Shown here piece by piece: positions 12,901 through 24,972 of a stretch of DNA of 64,000 nt. This DNA comes from Neospora caninum Liverpool. Taxonomy: Eukaryota > Apicomplexa > Conoidasida > Eucoccidiorida > Sarcocystidae. The stretch is from positions 3,785,797 through 3,849,796 of the forward strand of contig NC_018394.1 in NCBI RefSeq assembly GCF_000208865.1, written 5' to 3'. A program made the translations under genes and the position numbers. The notes under the pieces were generated by a model. The model made no database searches. It saw only the letters and a program-made list of their open reading frames with translations, and was not told where the DNA came from. Position 1 is the first letter of the stretch, and the number at the start of each line of letters is the position of its first letter.

Positions 12901-15900
12901 GACAACGCAGAGTGTGGGGAGCGCCTCTTGCTCGCCGATCAAGTCCGCCAAGACCTTGAGAGCCCAGGATCGCGCGAGCGGCGTCCGGTCATCCAGGCGC
13001 AGCAGCAACTCGTGAATCAGAGAGGCGCGTTGTTTGCTCCAGAAGGCTCGCGTGCGCTGGCGAACCGCAGCGCCCGGCGTCAGCGCGTCTTTGTGGGGCG
13101 GGGAAGAAGACCGCGATGACGGGCTGTCTTCTCCCCACGCTGTCGCGCCGCCTAGGGCGTCGTCGTCTCCGGTGGTTTGCCTTCCATCTCGCGCACTCTC
13201 GGCTCGACTGCGGGTTTTCGTGTCTCCGCGCGTCGCGTCGCCTTCGCCTTCTGCGTCGTCCTCTTCATCTTCCTCGAGGTCGACGATGCGGTGCGCCCTG
13301 AGCAGCAGCGCCTTCAGACACTCGAGGAGCGCCTTGCGAATGTGGTAGGCGTCTGCCGCGAACAGCTGCAACAGCGTGAGTTTTTCGTTCAGCCACACAC
13401 GAGGCAGAAGCGAGGCAAAACTCTCTAGACTCGTCGCCGCGCACGCAAAGCTCTTCTTCTGCGCAGCCGTCGCCTTGTCCACCCCGCCGCCGCACAACAG
13501 AAGCTGCTCCTTCAGCTGCTGGGTCAGCTCACGGAGCACGAGCGCAGGGAGGCGGCGGCGGCGAAGACTCTGGAAGGCCACCCAAACACAACCACACAGG
13601 AAGGCGTCGGCCAGAAGCGACAGAGAGGAACGCGAGGAACGGGTGCTGAAAGGCAGGCGAAGCAGAGTCAGAGAAAAGCCCGGAGAGGGCGCCAGGGACT
13701 CGACGCAGGGCGAGGTCGAAGAAGACGGAGCAGAGACAGGAGGACACGGGAGCGAAAACAAGAGTACGGGAAATGGATTCCAAAAAGGCAGAAGGTGCGC
13801 CATGCAGACCACGTAGAAAACTGAGGCAAGACCCACTGTAAACCGAAAGGTCCGCCCCCGACGCTTACTGGACTCGTGAGGACTTCGACCAGCGCTTTGC
13901 ATTCGGGTTGCAAGAGAATGCTGTGGAGCTGGGTTCTCCACGACAGCTGTCCCTCCTCTTCCTCGTCATCGTCCTCGTCCGCTTCCTTGTCTCCCTCTTC
14001 GGGCTTGTCTTTGGTCCCCGCGCCTTCGTCTTCCTCTTCGCCGCCTCCCTCCTTCCCCTGCGGGGACGCGCCGCGTTCCTCATTCTCGTCTTGGGCCTCT
14101 TCGTCCGTCCCGCCGACGCCGTGTTTCGCGTCTCGCATGATGTCCTCTCGCTCTCGCTCCTTCTCCGCCTGTCGCTTCCTGTCCTCCTCCTCGCGCCTTT
14201 TCCGCTTCATCTCTCGGCGCGCCGAAGTCAGTTTCTCGCGTCTCGTTTCGATCGTCTCGAGTAGGGCCACGAGCGCCTTCTTCACTACCGCCTTCAGCTT
14301 CTCTCCCAAGTTGTCCTCTGACAGAAAGAGCGCCTGGAGACTCGCCTGGCTCTTCATCTTCTCCTCGTCGTACAACACATGAAGAGGCCGCATCAGGGCC
14401 CGAAGCAGGTAGAACCGCTGCCGCTCTTCCTCCTTCTTCTCGCCGCCAAAGTCCGAATCAAAGGCGCGCCAAGCCGCTGAGAAACGCACCAAACAAAGCA
14501 ACTGCCGTCGGAACGTGCGCGCCGCAGCGACCCAAAAAGATATCACTTCTGAAGAGACAGGCTGGAGGCCCCAAGCCCTCCGCGGCAGCTGTAGCACCGA
14601 TCGGAAGGGAGACACCTTTCGTGACTCACGCACGCGCCACAGCGAGCACGCGATGGGCTAGACTGCTCTCCAAGAGACATCTCCAAGAACGTCGCTGCTA
14701 AAGACAACGGAGCTGAGGACGAGCGCGCGCGCACACGCACAATCGTTCGAACGCCTCCGCGTCGACATGGACGAGAGGCGCCCACGAGGAAAACAAAAAG
14801 GGGCGAATCGTAAGTCGCGTCCCTCTCGCGCATTCTCTACTCTCCCCTTCTGACTTCGGTGGTAGCCTTCTCTCTTGCTCGGCTCTCTGCCCATTTTTAC
14901 CTGACGACAGAGCGACTCCACTCAGCGCGCGGAGAACGCCCGTCAGCTGGGAAATGACGTTGTGCGCCGCCCCCCGCCCGCCTTCCGGTCGTTTGTCCCT
15001 CTTTTCTGTGGGTTGCGCGAGCTCTTCGTCTTCGTCAAAGCCCGTCGGAACGCCCGGGGAAGTCTCTTCGAAGTCGACTTCCATCTGCTCGTTTTTTCTG
15101 CGCTTGCCGCGGTTCGCTGGGATGCCTCGGGTGCTGCGGACGCTCCCCTGTAGAGAAGCACGGAACGGCGGAAACGCACACCCACATCGACTCAAGAGGG
15201 ATGTCTTGAAAGGGACACCAGAGAGGCAGGGGCACGGCGACATGCGAAGAAGGCAACGGAAAGGGAAGGAGAGCGAAAACGCACGCTGGGAAAGGTAGCG
15301 CGGACAGCGTGGAGGGAACAGGAAGCTGAACAGAACGAGGAACTGGTATTCTCCTACGTTGGGCCATGAATGCGAATCACCAAGGAGTCGATAAGCCGAT
15401 GCAGAGGCAGCTGGTTTTTTCAGCTCTGCGCACGCTGGACAGAACGGGGAGTGTACTGGCGAGGGGGGGTTCTTCGGCTCGCTTCCACGTGAAGTGAGAT
15501 GGAAGAGACAAAACACAGAGAGGCGGCGTTCGAAAGAAAAGACGGAAGCTCGAACTTAGGACAGGCAGTTCCCCTTTTTCGCTCTCGCTGGAGTCTCACC
15601 AGCCCGTCGCCTTTCTGCCGGGATCGAACACTGGCAGCGAAGCGTCTGCCTCGGCCTCGGCCCGCGTGGTCGGTCTCCCTCTCGTCTCCGCCTCGGGCTT
15701 CTTCCACGTCTCTCACAGTCGCGTCGACGAGCCAGTCGACGAAAAAGGCTCCACAGAGAAGCAGGGAACGTAGGACGCGAGCTGCCTCCAAGACAGTGTC
15801 CACCGAGGCGAGGCCCCTCCCAAGCAGAGACGCCAAAGCCGGCGCCAGTTCGCTCTGGCCATTGGCTACGGCGCGCTCGATTCCGTCATGGGAACCTCTG

Positions 15901-17685
15901 TCTTGTCGGTCTTCGTCTCCTACCCCGAAATACGAAATCTCGCCTAGAAAGTCCTCGTCGCCGTCTGCGCCTTGCCGTAGGGCCCTTCTTCGCCGCTCCT
16001 CCGCAGAGAGCCCGCCCTGTTGCCTCGCGCAGAGGAAGCGGAGGGTCGGCCCGTGACCGTCGGGCCGCGCTGGGCCAGGCAGCGCCTCCACCAGGCCGGC
16101 GATTTGCAAGAGAATCTGCGAAACCAGCTGAAGAAAAGCTGCTTGCAGATCGGGGGCTCGACGCAAGGAAGAGCCATCGCCGTCTGCTGGAAACCCGCCG
16201 TCCCCGGAAGCCGCCTCGTTGTCTCCGCTGTCCGGCGGGCAAGCAAAACATCTACAGGCAGAAAGCCGCAGTACGGTGGCAAAGGAAACAGGAGAGACTC
16301 CGCGTACGAACTTTGAAGACGCGTTGGGCATTGCGGGATTCGACTGGTCGCGGCCTTTCGTGTTTTGGTCGCAGGCAACTGGAGCAACATCGGTTATGTT
16401 CTAGGCGTAGTACATGGACTACTGTTACTTCAGTTACGAGATACAGACAGCCAAGTCCCCTATGGTTGAGCTGGGTTAAGAACGTCTGGAGACAGTTGGT
16501 TCCCTATCTACCATTTAATAAAATCGTGTAGCTATATTCAACAGAACTGGTGTGTGCGTTTTCAGGCACAATTTCAGGAATGCAGTTTAGAGACTCGGCG
16601 TCATGGAGTACCATTCTCTGACCAAGGCCGCGGGGCGTCCTAGCGTCTGAAAAGTAGGCTGCTTTCTGTTACACGATGGACTCAACCATGTCCACTGAAG
16701 ATGCCTAGACCCACAGACCACAGCCTCGAAGGCGTGTGATGAGCCGAGTGTATTCGCAAAAAGACAGCGAGGCGCCTCGCATGTGGACAAAAGGTGAACG
16801 CGTGAATGTATGTGGCAGGCGGTCACTTTTTTCTCCGGCGCATCCAGACGGGAGGGGAAATTCACGACGCGGTGTAAGAGGGCCGAGCGAAGAAGGGCCA
16901 ATGTACTGCCTCTTCGCGGGGGAAGGGGAACTGAGATTTGGCCGGCCGAAATGGAGGCGAGGCCACAGGAAAAGAAGAAAACGCAAACTAGGAAACGACC
17001 GACGAGTTGAAAACGCAAACTAGGAAACGACCGACGAGTTGAAAACGCTGCTGTCGGGAACATTCAGAGACAATCAGAACATGGGGAAAGAAACTGACTT
17101 TGTTAGGGCGTAGAGGAGGCGAAAGCCATCTTGCGTCAGAATGGTGAGGACTCCGCGACTCTGCTCGAGTCCTGGAGGGACTCCCCCCGGGGTTTCGCGT
17201 CTCCGTCCGTCCTCTCGATTCCTCCAATTCCTACTCGGTGGCGTGCCTATGTAACCAGAAGCGTCATCTTGGAGTCCTCTGCCATTGCTCAGATAATATT
17301 TAGACCCGTCACCCTCTCCAGGGTACGTCGAGGACCCGGAAGAGCCAAGAAGGAGACGCCGCAGCCGCTCCAGAGCAGCGGCGTACTCTTCATTGCTCCA
17401 CTCAGACGGTCGGGTGGGACAGGAATCCCCGGCCCATAGAACGCCTTCTCCGTGAGCAGAGAAATCGGTAGATTGTCGTCCCGATTCGGACGATCCAGAA
17501 CTGGAGCTAGACGCCGCTGCAAAGGCGTCGAAAGCCGGAGCTCGCTCGAGGGCTTTGGGGTCTCCGGAAGACGGTGGGATGAAGACGCACAGACGAGGAA
17601 GGTTGCAGTCAGAGCCCAGAAACTGAGAGGAGCCGCGCTCTGGACCGTCTGTCTCCAGCAGAGCAGGCGCTTCTGAGAGTGCCAT
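4701..17685 (-). CDS. CND1: Condensin complex subunit 1 (CAP-D2/CND1), HEAT-repeat protein
   Basis: Thirteen exons, in order: 17685-17099, 16251-15600, 15147-14901, 14476-13869, 13569-12685, 11826-11483, 11304-10628, 10224-9753, 9580-8057, 7694-7152, 6661-6139, 5876-5799, 5066-4701. They join in one frame to 2501 residues. CAP-D2 is the HEAT subunit of condensin, acting on chromosomes in mitosis. Diagnostic segments are ALKVLADLIGEQEALP followed by AVGRLLDKSTLVRSAA (exon 5; vertebrate CAP-D2 has AVGRLxDKSxLV); DPNWFSAAQAVIDVTF across the exon 8/9 junction; IALCKFATISRTFCE (exon 9); VRHAGVQVFTHLVMNGMVKP (exon 10), the Cnd1 signature; and EALIEKLCQRI (exon 11). The last exon is acidic then Lys/Arg-rich, like other CAP-D2 tails. 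Acidic inserts make it much longer than the human protein of about 1400 residues. The start at 17685 has a good context (acaATGGCA). The weakest junctions are the exon 1 donor (gtcagt) and the exon 6 acceptor. Confidence 0.88.
6038..6110. repeat. (TA)n microsatellite in condensin intron 11
   Basis: Alternating TA tract with interspersed CG and TGCA between the condensin exons ending at 6139 and starting at 5876. It explains the Tyr/Ile-repeat ORFs found here. Confidence 0.85.
6836..6942. repeat. Compound (TA)n and (GA)n microsatellite in condensin intron 10
   Basis: A TA run at about 6836-6858, a second at about 6900-6926 and an adjoining GA run up to 6941 lie inside the intron between exons 7694-7152 and 6661-6139. 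Simple-sequence DNA only. Confidence 0.85.
16977..17048. repeat. Direct tandem duplication, 32-bp unit, two full copies plus a partial third
   Basis: The unit starting GAAAACGCAAACTAGGAAAC is present at 16977-17008 and again, without change, at 17009-17040; the first eight bases recur at 17041. It lies in the first intron of the condensin gene, close to the exon 1 donor at 17098. Confidence 0.9.
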
Positions 17686-20600
17686 TGTGGAGCGTTGAGA
17701 AAGAAACGGGAGACGGGAAAGTAGCACAGACGCGATTGGAGCAGTCCTTCAGTTCACTGGATGCGGCATGGTGAAGACAGAACCTGGAGACGGCGGCTCC
17801 TCAAAAGAGGTCCAAGTTGCAGTGTGCACCGATGCAAGTCAATAAAAAGCGTCTCTTCTCGCGACCACAGGTGACTCGTAGCGTTTTTGTGTGGCTTTCG
17901 GTCCCTGTGTCTATGCCTTACTCCCCAAGGAACCTGATGCGTGTACAAGTGGAGCGTCGTGCCTGGAACTGGTCACAGTGTGAGGCATTTTTATAATTGG
18001 CGAAGAGGCGGGACATCCTTGGGAGGGAAAAGTGTATATGCTTTCTTTCCAGAAAGGAGGCCTTTGACCGGATGATGCATACGGGCGTGCTCTGTCCCCG
18101 GGAACGCGAGGTTCCCTTGTCTTGTCACCGGGAAACCGGCACGCAGTTTAACATTTTATGGTGCCACGCAGAATTCGGACGGCCAACGAGAATGCGTTCG
18201 CGAAACAACAGGGGACGACGACACACTGAAAATAACGTAGAAAAGAAGGGGAGGGAAAATAGAGTCACACCGCGTCACGTTTCTTTGCAAATTGCCATTC
18301 AACCCCCAGAACGGACGAAGAAGCTTGTGTTGCGGTGTGGAGGGTGGCGACACCCGGCTCAGGTCGAGACACCGGGAAGAAGGTATAAAGCGGTCTCTTC
18401 AAAAACGAGAAAAGAAAGAACCGCAGTGCGTTCCAACCAAAAATGATTGGTGCGGTCGATACTTTCAGGACATTGGAATGGAAAAGCGGTGTACTTCGTG
18501 GGCTTACCAGGAGAACACTAGAGACAGTTGAAACCGCCGTGTGCATGCATCCGTGACGAGACATCCAAGCATCCGTGAGGAACAAACAAGAGCCAGGGGG
18601 AAGGACCGGAAAGGTTAACAGAGTCTGGCACAACGTAAACCCTGCGGATTATCATTCACTGTGAGGTTGATCGTCGCACTGAAAAGTGGTGAGACACCAT
18701 GCTGTGAGCTCGGCCTGGTTTTACTTGGTTTCCTGACAGCAGTGAAGAACATTCGTTTGCCCCGACCAAGAAAACAATTGCATGCTGTTGACGGGAAACA
18801 ACACACGCATCGTAGACATTGGCGCTTGTTGGTGACCAAAAATTGCAGTGTAGGTCATATCTCTCCTCAACAAAACCATCCACGCCGGAAGGTTTCCCAG
18901 AATCAGCCCCGAGCTGCGATGTGGGCCGCTGTGCAGCTGTCAATTGCTTCAGCCAGGCTCATCTAATTCGAATTTGCATTTACCACCGAAAAGATGGCGC
19001 ATGACCTTCTTCAATGAGGTCCACCAAGTGCTTGTGGAACGTCGTTGCCGGGGACAGGCGCCAGGCTCACACCGTAGGGGTTCTGCGAAGCGTGTGCCCC
19101 CAGTCATTGTCTCGTAGGTATTCGGTAAAGAAGCTAGTATGTCTCTCACCTGCTATCGCACTCGTGGAAAGAAAATGTTAGGGAACGCTGCAGGTATAGG
19201 CCGTTGACTATTTTATGCATTCGGGTGCCACGGCAAACGGAAGGTTCCAGTCTTTCTCTTGAAAGCCCCGCGCCGCCTTGTCCCGTCACAAAAACAGAGG
19301 ATATCAGTAGCAGACGAAGCAGCAGTTACGGAGTGTCCGTCATGTTGTTTGCGTTGCATTTGCGCATTTGGGTAGTCGAGAGATGGAATAAAGGCCAGGC
19401 CTTAGGGACGCGGTGAACTAACGGCATAGCTTGCGTCACAGCGCTTTCCGGTAGGACCAGAACGTACTGAATTCGTGGAGTTCAGGCTTTCTCCTCTTCC
19501 CACTATCGTTTCTTTGTCTCCTCTTACACTCACGGATGATACACATGAGTTTGGAATATGTCGTTTGCGGTGCAACTCGTATTCCGCAACCAGCTGAAAA
19601 CACTTCTGTGTACTGTAGCTTTCGATACTGTGGTGCCTCAAAAAGTCGTTGCCACCAATGAATCTCTGAGGATTTCTAGTGCCTACTTGTGTCTCTATCG
19701 TGTCTCGGGGTCCCTGGCATGCACAAATGCTTCAAGCCGATAGCAGTGAATAATGATGTTGCTGTCCTGTTGCAATCGCTATTTATTTGCTTACAAGCGA
19801 CGCTGGTCTTCGAGTATAGTTCATTCCTTCGAGCCCCCCTGTGACGGGTAGGCCCATTGCCGCCTCGACAGCGGCAGCGTAACAGGGCTAGTGAATGGAT
19901 GCTTTTGGGTACACAAGTCAGCCAAGGAAGTCGGCCATGATGTCTGAAACCTTTCAGCAGTTGCATTTTCTTGTGCAGCTGGACGGGTGTATGATTGACA
20001 GGACCATGGGCGTTGCAGAGGATTCAGCGGATGTGCCGCAGTGGCCACGGCGATTCCTCTTGCATAACTAAAGAAGCAGGTCTTGCCACAGCAGCCACCC
20101 GCCTGTTTTCAACGCGGGTGGCGAGCCATGCGATGTGAAGACACTTCTCGTTTTTTTAGTCAATGCAAATGGCGATTTCCCTATTCGAAGGCAAGGTCAA
20201 TCTCCCATTCCATGCTGTCTTGTACTCAAGAATGATAGAATGATTTAACATTTCTTGTCGCCCAATAGCTGAGGCTACATCTCGCTCTGAACAAGGTTAT
20301 GAAACTGGATGATTATGCAGCAGGAACCGAAAACTCAGCGCAAAATCCAGCAGCCCCCCCAATGTTACATCAATCTAAGTGGCTATGTCAAAATGGATGG
20401 GGTGAAGCATTCCAAATTTTGTTCATAGTCAACTGATGTGTCGGTACCCGCTGATGGCTCTGACAACGAAGAAGAGTTGGCAACACCATCGGATTCCCAT
20501 TGCTAGAGTTGTTCTGGTCATCGGGCCACAACACTATTTCACTCAGTTCAGTTCTCACTGGGTACGGGCTGGCTCGGCGAACGGCTTCACAGTTACGGCG

Positions 20601-21743
20601 CCCGCACTTCCCTGGCGGTATCGATAGTGTCTGCTGGCTGTCGATGACAAGCATGACCATACCCGGCTTCTGCGAACGTTGAACCATACGCGCCACTACC
20701 TGCTTAGTGTTGCTACAGAATTTTGCAACGCTGGTTGCGCCCGACCCACATTGACATGCCGGCGTGCCAGGCAGATCCTCGAATCTGTGTCTTGAAATGC
20801 TTCCTGTCTGCGGCCCGGTCGTTGATGGGATAGTAAAGGCAACTTCATCTTGGGTGGACGACTTGTCTGTTGAAAGCGGTGGATCATTACGTGAGGGTGT
20901 TCAGCAACTGGGAGCTGCAAGCACCGAATCCCGTGGCGAGTCCTTTGGAACCACACGCTCCGAAGAACCTCTGGAAACCGATAAACAAATCCAGATTTTT
21001 TCGCTACGCTACGTCAAAATATATTGTGATGACACTCGAAATTTCAGCGTTCGCTACGAGATATGCACGAATGCAGCCCGGAGACCCCTTCGTTCTCTTG
21101 ACTGTGAGCGATTTCACTTGGCACACCTATCTTCTTCAAGCAGCTTCTATTTGCGCCACCGAAATGCGAGAGTCGTGGAGCTGGCAATTTTCGGCAGTCA
21201 GCTCTTCACTCACGAAATTTAACAGCAGCGGGCGAGATGCGGTTTGTCAGTGGACGTTGAGATGCTAGAGCCAGCGAATGTGCTCTTGTCATTTTTGGTT
21301 TGTAGGTGTTTTTGTAACATTACAATACCACCGAACCCTCTCCTTTTCCGGACTTTTGTGAACGGTAATAATCTCCTAAGCGAGGCATTTCCTCTTGTGA
21401 CAAGGACGATCCATGCTATCATCTTAGCTGGCAGCGGGTAACAGAGCCAGCACATCTACTCTGACATAAAAGGGACACACGAACCCTCCACCTTACCCCC
21501 CCTGGATCGCTGGGCTCGCCTCACAACGCATACTACATGTGACCCAGCACACCGCCTCCACGCGAGAAACAGGCAAGACACTCGTCATGTGAGTACGCTA
21601 ATGAACTGCACATATAGATTATCCATGCTGATCTGCAAATGCGAAGCCGCAACCGTGCTCGTGCTGGGCATCAGAATTTGCGCTGCAGTCACGTATCCAG
21701 CAATCGCCTCTATTAGCTTTGTGTCAGCCTCAGACCTGCTAAC
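17686..21743. other. Gene-poor region between condensin and tRNA-Gly
   Basis: About 4 kb. The part next to 17685 must contain the condensin promoter and 5' UTR. Small open frames occur on both strands, for example 17997-18446 and 20764-21222 on plus and 18265-18633 on minus. None shows a recognisable domain or a coherent chain of splice sites. A strong 9-bp hairpin at 20094-20122 is listed separately. I cannot support a protein gene here. Confidence 0.5.
20094..20122. other. Perfect inverted repeat, 9-bp GC-rich stem and 11-nt loop
   Basis: GCCACCCGC at 20094-20102 pairs exactly with GCGGGTGGC at 20114-20122 across the loop CTGTTTTCAAC. It stands in otherwise featureless DNA. No T-run follows closely, so it is not a Pol III terminator. 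It could be a structured element in an unannotated non-coding transcript or chance. Confidence 0.5.
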
Positions 21744-21814
21744 GCGTCAGTAGTCCAGGGGTAGGATGCAACCCTCCCAAGGTTGCGACCCGGGTTCGAG
21801 TCCCGGCTGACGCA
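21744..21814 (+). tRNA. tRNA-Gly (anticodon CCC)
   Basis: A 71-nt cloverleaf with all four stems paired. The acceptor stem is GCGTCAG (21744-21750) with CTGACGC (21807-21813), discriminator A at 21814. The anticodon stem is CAACC (21769-21773) with GGTTG (21781-21785), the loop is CTCCCAA and the anticodon CCC lies at 21776-21778. The T arm is CCGGG, loop TTCGAGT, CCCGG. The D-arm sequence supplies the internal A box and GGTTCGAGTCC the B box, so Pol III can transcribe it from internal promoters. There is no intron and no encoded CCA. It decodes GGG glycine codons. A T-run follows at once. Small ORFs over it are spurious. Confidence 0.97.
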
Positions 21815-21820
21815 CTTTTT
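21815..21820 (+). terminator. Pol III T-run terminator of tRNA-Gly
   Basis: C followed by five T residues directly after the discriminator base, the usual RNA polymerase III stop signal. Confidence 0.8.
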
Positions 21821-24800
21821 CGGATTTTGAACGGCCGCGAATTAGAGCAACAGCGGGTGCTGTACTGTTGTTTGAAAATGGACGGTACTTTTCGGCTAGT
21901 GACTGTCTATAGCTACGGTGTGTTTGTTGCTTGCAAGGCACAACAGTGTTGCTCAGCCTCTGCCTGCCCCCGTTGTCGTGCGACCACCCACTATTATATT
22001 TACCATATTTACATTCACATGGTTATTGCAGTAAATTTCTGGCCGAACAGAAGGGACTTTGAGCACATATATTGAAGACGAGCTAACTTATCCAAAGGAC
22101 TTGGCGCGTGGCACAAACTGTCCCCTAGTGTGCGGCAATCCCCCGCCCAAAAACCCCCTGTGGACGAACTTTAAACATTTACATTTCCAAGAAGTGGCAT
22201 AACTGTCCTCACTATCTTACAGGAGAGGAAAATGTTTCGCCCAGGCGACGGTGAATGTTGGGAAGTTGTAGAGGTCGAAATTTTACATCTGATGCGCTTT
22301 TTATCAGCAAGGGGGGGGGGGGGAGGGGTGAAGGGCACCAGTACCCTACACGCCGTCCCTTCCGACGGAGAGGCTCGCTCCCATCATAATTACTTCATTG
22401 AATGTTATACGTTCACACGAAATTGTTACAGAACAAAGGCACACCAGGTACAACAGGGCTCTGATGGGATGTGTGAATGCTTGCTGCCGCTTTGGTGCTC
22501 ATCGGTCCCCTGCCCGCGGCATTGCGAGGAGGCTGAATGGTGTGTGTCCTGTCAAACTCAGCTCTCACCTGGATGAACTGCTGGCGTCCGTGACGATTTC
22601 TAGGTTACTGCGGAAGACTGCTCCAGTTGAAGCTTGCGGAGGCCCTTGCAACAGAAGGAATAACCCGGATCTGGACGTCTGTCCCGTCGCACAACAACAT
22701 TATATAAAAAGAGCCAGCTCTACGGTTCGCACGCGTCAATTGATGCTACTACTTAACAAAAACAACCGACTATACTTTTTAGCTGATTTAAATATATTTT
22801 GGAGACTGTCCCGAGACACAAGCCGTCTCTTTGAAGCACAGACGTGTGAGAAGTCCCGGATAAACTACTGGCCATTAAAATGATTGAGCAGTGTCTTTAT
22901 CGTTCTTGGTGCAGGGAAATACCGAGCGCGTATGAGCAAGATGCGTGAATGAGTACCCACTTCAACTCCCTGTTATAGACAGCCAGTAGCGCTCAGTTTG
23001 AAAAACAGGTCAACGAGCTACTTGCAGGTTTCTCCTCTGTTTCGTTACGGTATCCTTGGTCTGCAGCACACATAGGGTCGCGCAAGTACAGGTTACTTTC
23101 CTCTTCCTCGATGGAAGCATTGTGTGGTTTCCCACTTGTATCGCCCCTTTTCTGACTGCCGTGTCCAGCAGCTCTTGCATATCTTGCTGAACAGCGTGAC
23201 ATAAAAGTATATGACTGTTCCCGACGTATGGAGGATGCTAGCGAAAATGACTGCGTTCTGTTCTATACCTTCGCTACACAACACATCACAGAAATTGGTA
23301 GTGTTTGCGATACCAGCCATCCCGCGCTCATATGCTTCTCTCACTTGAAGCAAAGAGCAGCTGACCTGCTTGAGCCTACAACAAAGACGCTTATCGCTTA
23401 TTGAACTAAGAGATGCGTTCGATTGGTTGTAGCTACACGAAACCATTTATCGCTCTTTTTTTCGATCTACACGTAGTGTTCAGTTGACAAGAGGAAAGTG
23501 ATCCACTGGCATAGGTTAACTTGTTCACTGGGCGAACCTGTTGATGATTAGGGTGTCGTTTGTACCGTGTTGGAACTGAAGCAAAAGCACGAGTCTGCTG
23601 AGACGCCACTTTGCTACCCACCCCACCGAATCGGCTGGGTGAATTTTGAATTTGCTTGAGTGGCAGCCCGTAGCTCCGTGACGGGGTACCCCTCCAAAAA
23701 ACAGCACACACAACGCAGCAGCATAACAAGCCCATCGTCTGATGCGACCACCACGTCCGAGACAGAACACAGTGAATGCGAGGTGAAGGTAAGAATCCAG
23801 GCAACGTACCACGTCGTCAACCGATCCTCCACCCCGAAAAAGCATGCGCAACAAAAATACTACGAAGCGGAGACCTCCAGACAGAGCGCACCACTGGGTA
23901 TCCTGAGCCACTCACATTAACATCGATACCCGCGGATCGTCACCTAGTAGCGAGTACGCACACACTGTGACACTAAAGGAATGCCAACCTGCTGTGGAGG
24001 ACAACTAAAGAGGAGGGCCGCGTGCAAAGGCTAGCTTCTATTACATGGGTCTGTAGCGACGTCAGTGACACAACATCTGCCAAGACCTATGAGGCATGTC
24101 TGTTGAGGAAGAGCAATCGTTGCTCTAGCCCCATAGACAGTGCAGGCTGGGATTACGGCCATGATACAGAAGAAAGAGCCTTCGGCCTTCTAGTCCTTCC
24201 CCTCACTGAAACCCCAGGAACTTAGTGCCGTCTACCAACCTCAACAGTCGGATGCCTAACCGGAGGCATCCACTAAATTGGGGCGACATGAGCGACCTTG
24301 GTGATAGTAGGCTCTTTGCAGCGGGTTATCTCCCTTCTCTTAACGGGTGGTTTATGCGGCGTTGCACAGGAACACTCAACGTCTGATGTACTCAACAGCG
24401 TTTTGCTAGAGCACTTCGACGGATTGTTGTCCACAGCCGGTTAATCGGCATGCTGTTGTTCCACGCACCCCTAGAATCCCACTGAGTCATGAGATGCAGC
24501 TCGGCGCTTGCGTGAAGACACTGTCCTCCAACTGCCGGTTATCATCCCAAATACTTTGCATGCAATAGAAACGAACAGCAGACGTGAAGTGGGTTGTCGC
24601 TCAGGGCAAACCACCACTGTCGATTGCCCCTATCGTTCAAAAGTAATGACGCCAGCTTCTTTCCTCGTGCTTTTTGAATCTCCTTTCGTGGACGCTAGTA
24701 CCGTGTCGTGACATATTGGCGGTTCCACGGTCATTCGACTCATCCCTAAAAGCAAAGCAAGATCATCACTCGAACTTCCCTTAAAAGCGGAAACTGTTTT

Positions 24801-24972
24801 GCTGCTTGCAAGCGTTACGGCGATGCCACCTGTTGAAGTAAATTTCTTTCTACCCCCTGTCTCCCCTCCGTGAGGCCTTTGAGGTGAAAGACACTACGCG
24901 TAGCGCCTCTTAGGACGTATCACGACAAGTCCGCTGAATTCGCTTCTCCCATCACTGCTCCGTTCCGCGAAC
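21821..24972. other. Gene-poor region between tRNA-Gly and the AP2 gene
   Basis: About 3.1 kb, more AT-rich than the flanking genes, containing a 13-base G run at 22311-22323 and the 3' UTR of the AP2 gene near 24.9 kb. Open frames such as 22398-22883 on plus and 23093-23446 and 23525-23911 on minus lack recognisable motifs. I see no supportable gene. Confidence 0.5.
22311..22323. repeat. Homopolymer G tract (13 bases)
   Basis: An uninterrupted G run followed by A and GGGG. It is a potential G-quadruplex or a polymorphic homopolymer. Confidence 0.85.

Noticed and set aside
21747..21941. 64-codon minus-strand ORF over the tRNA
   Set aside because: It is the antisense translation of tRNA-Gly.
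23093..23446. 117-codon minus ORF with a hydrophobic segment
   Set aside because: I compared it with mitochondrial proteins and ATP synthase subunit c and found no convincing order of motifs.
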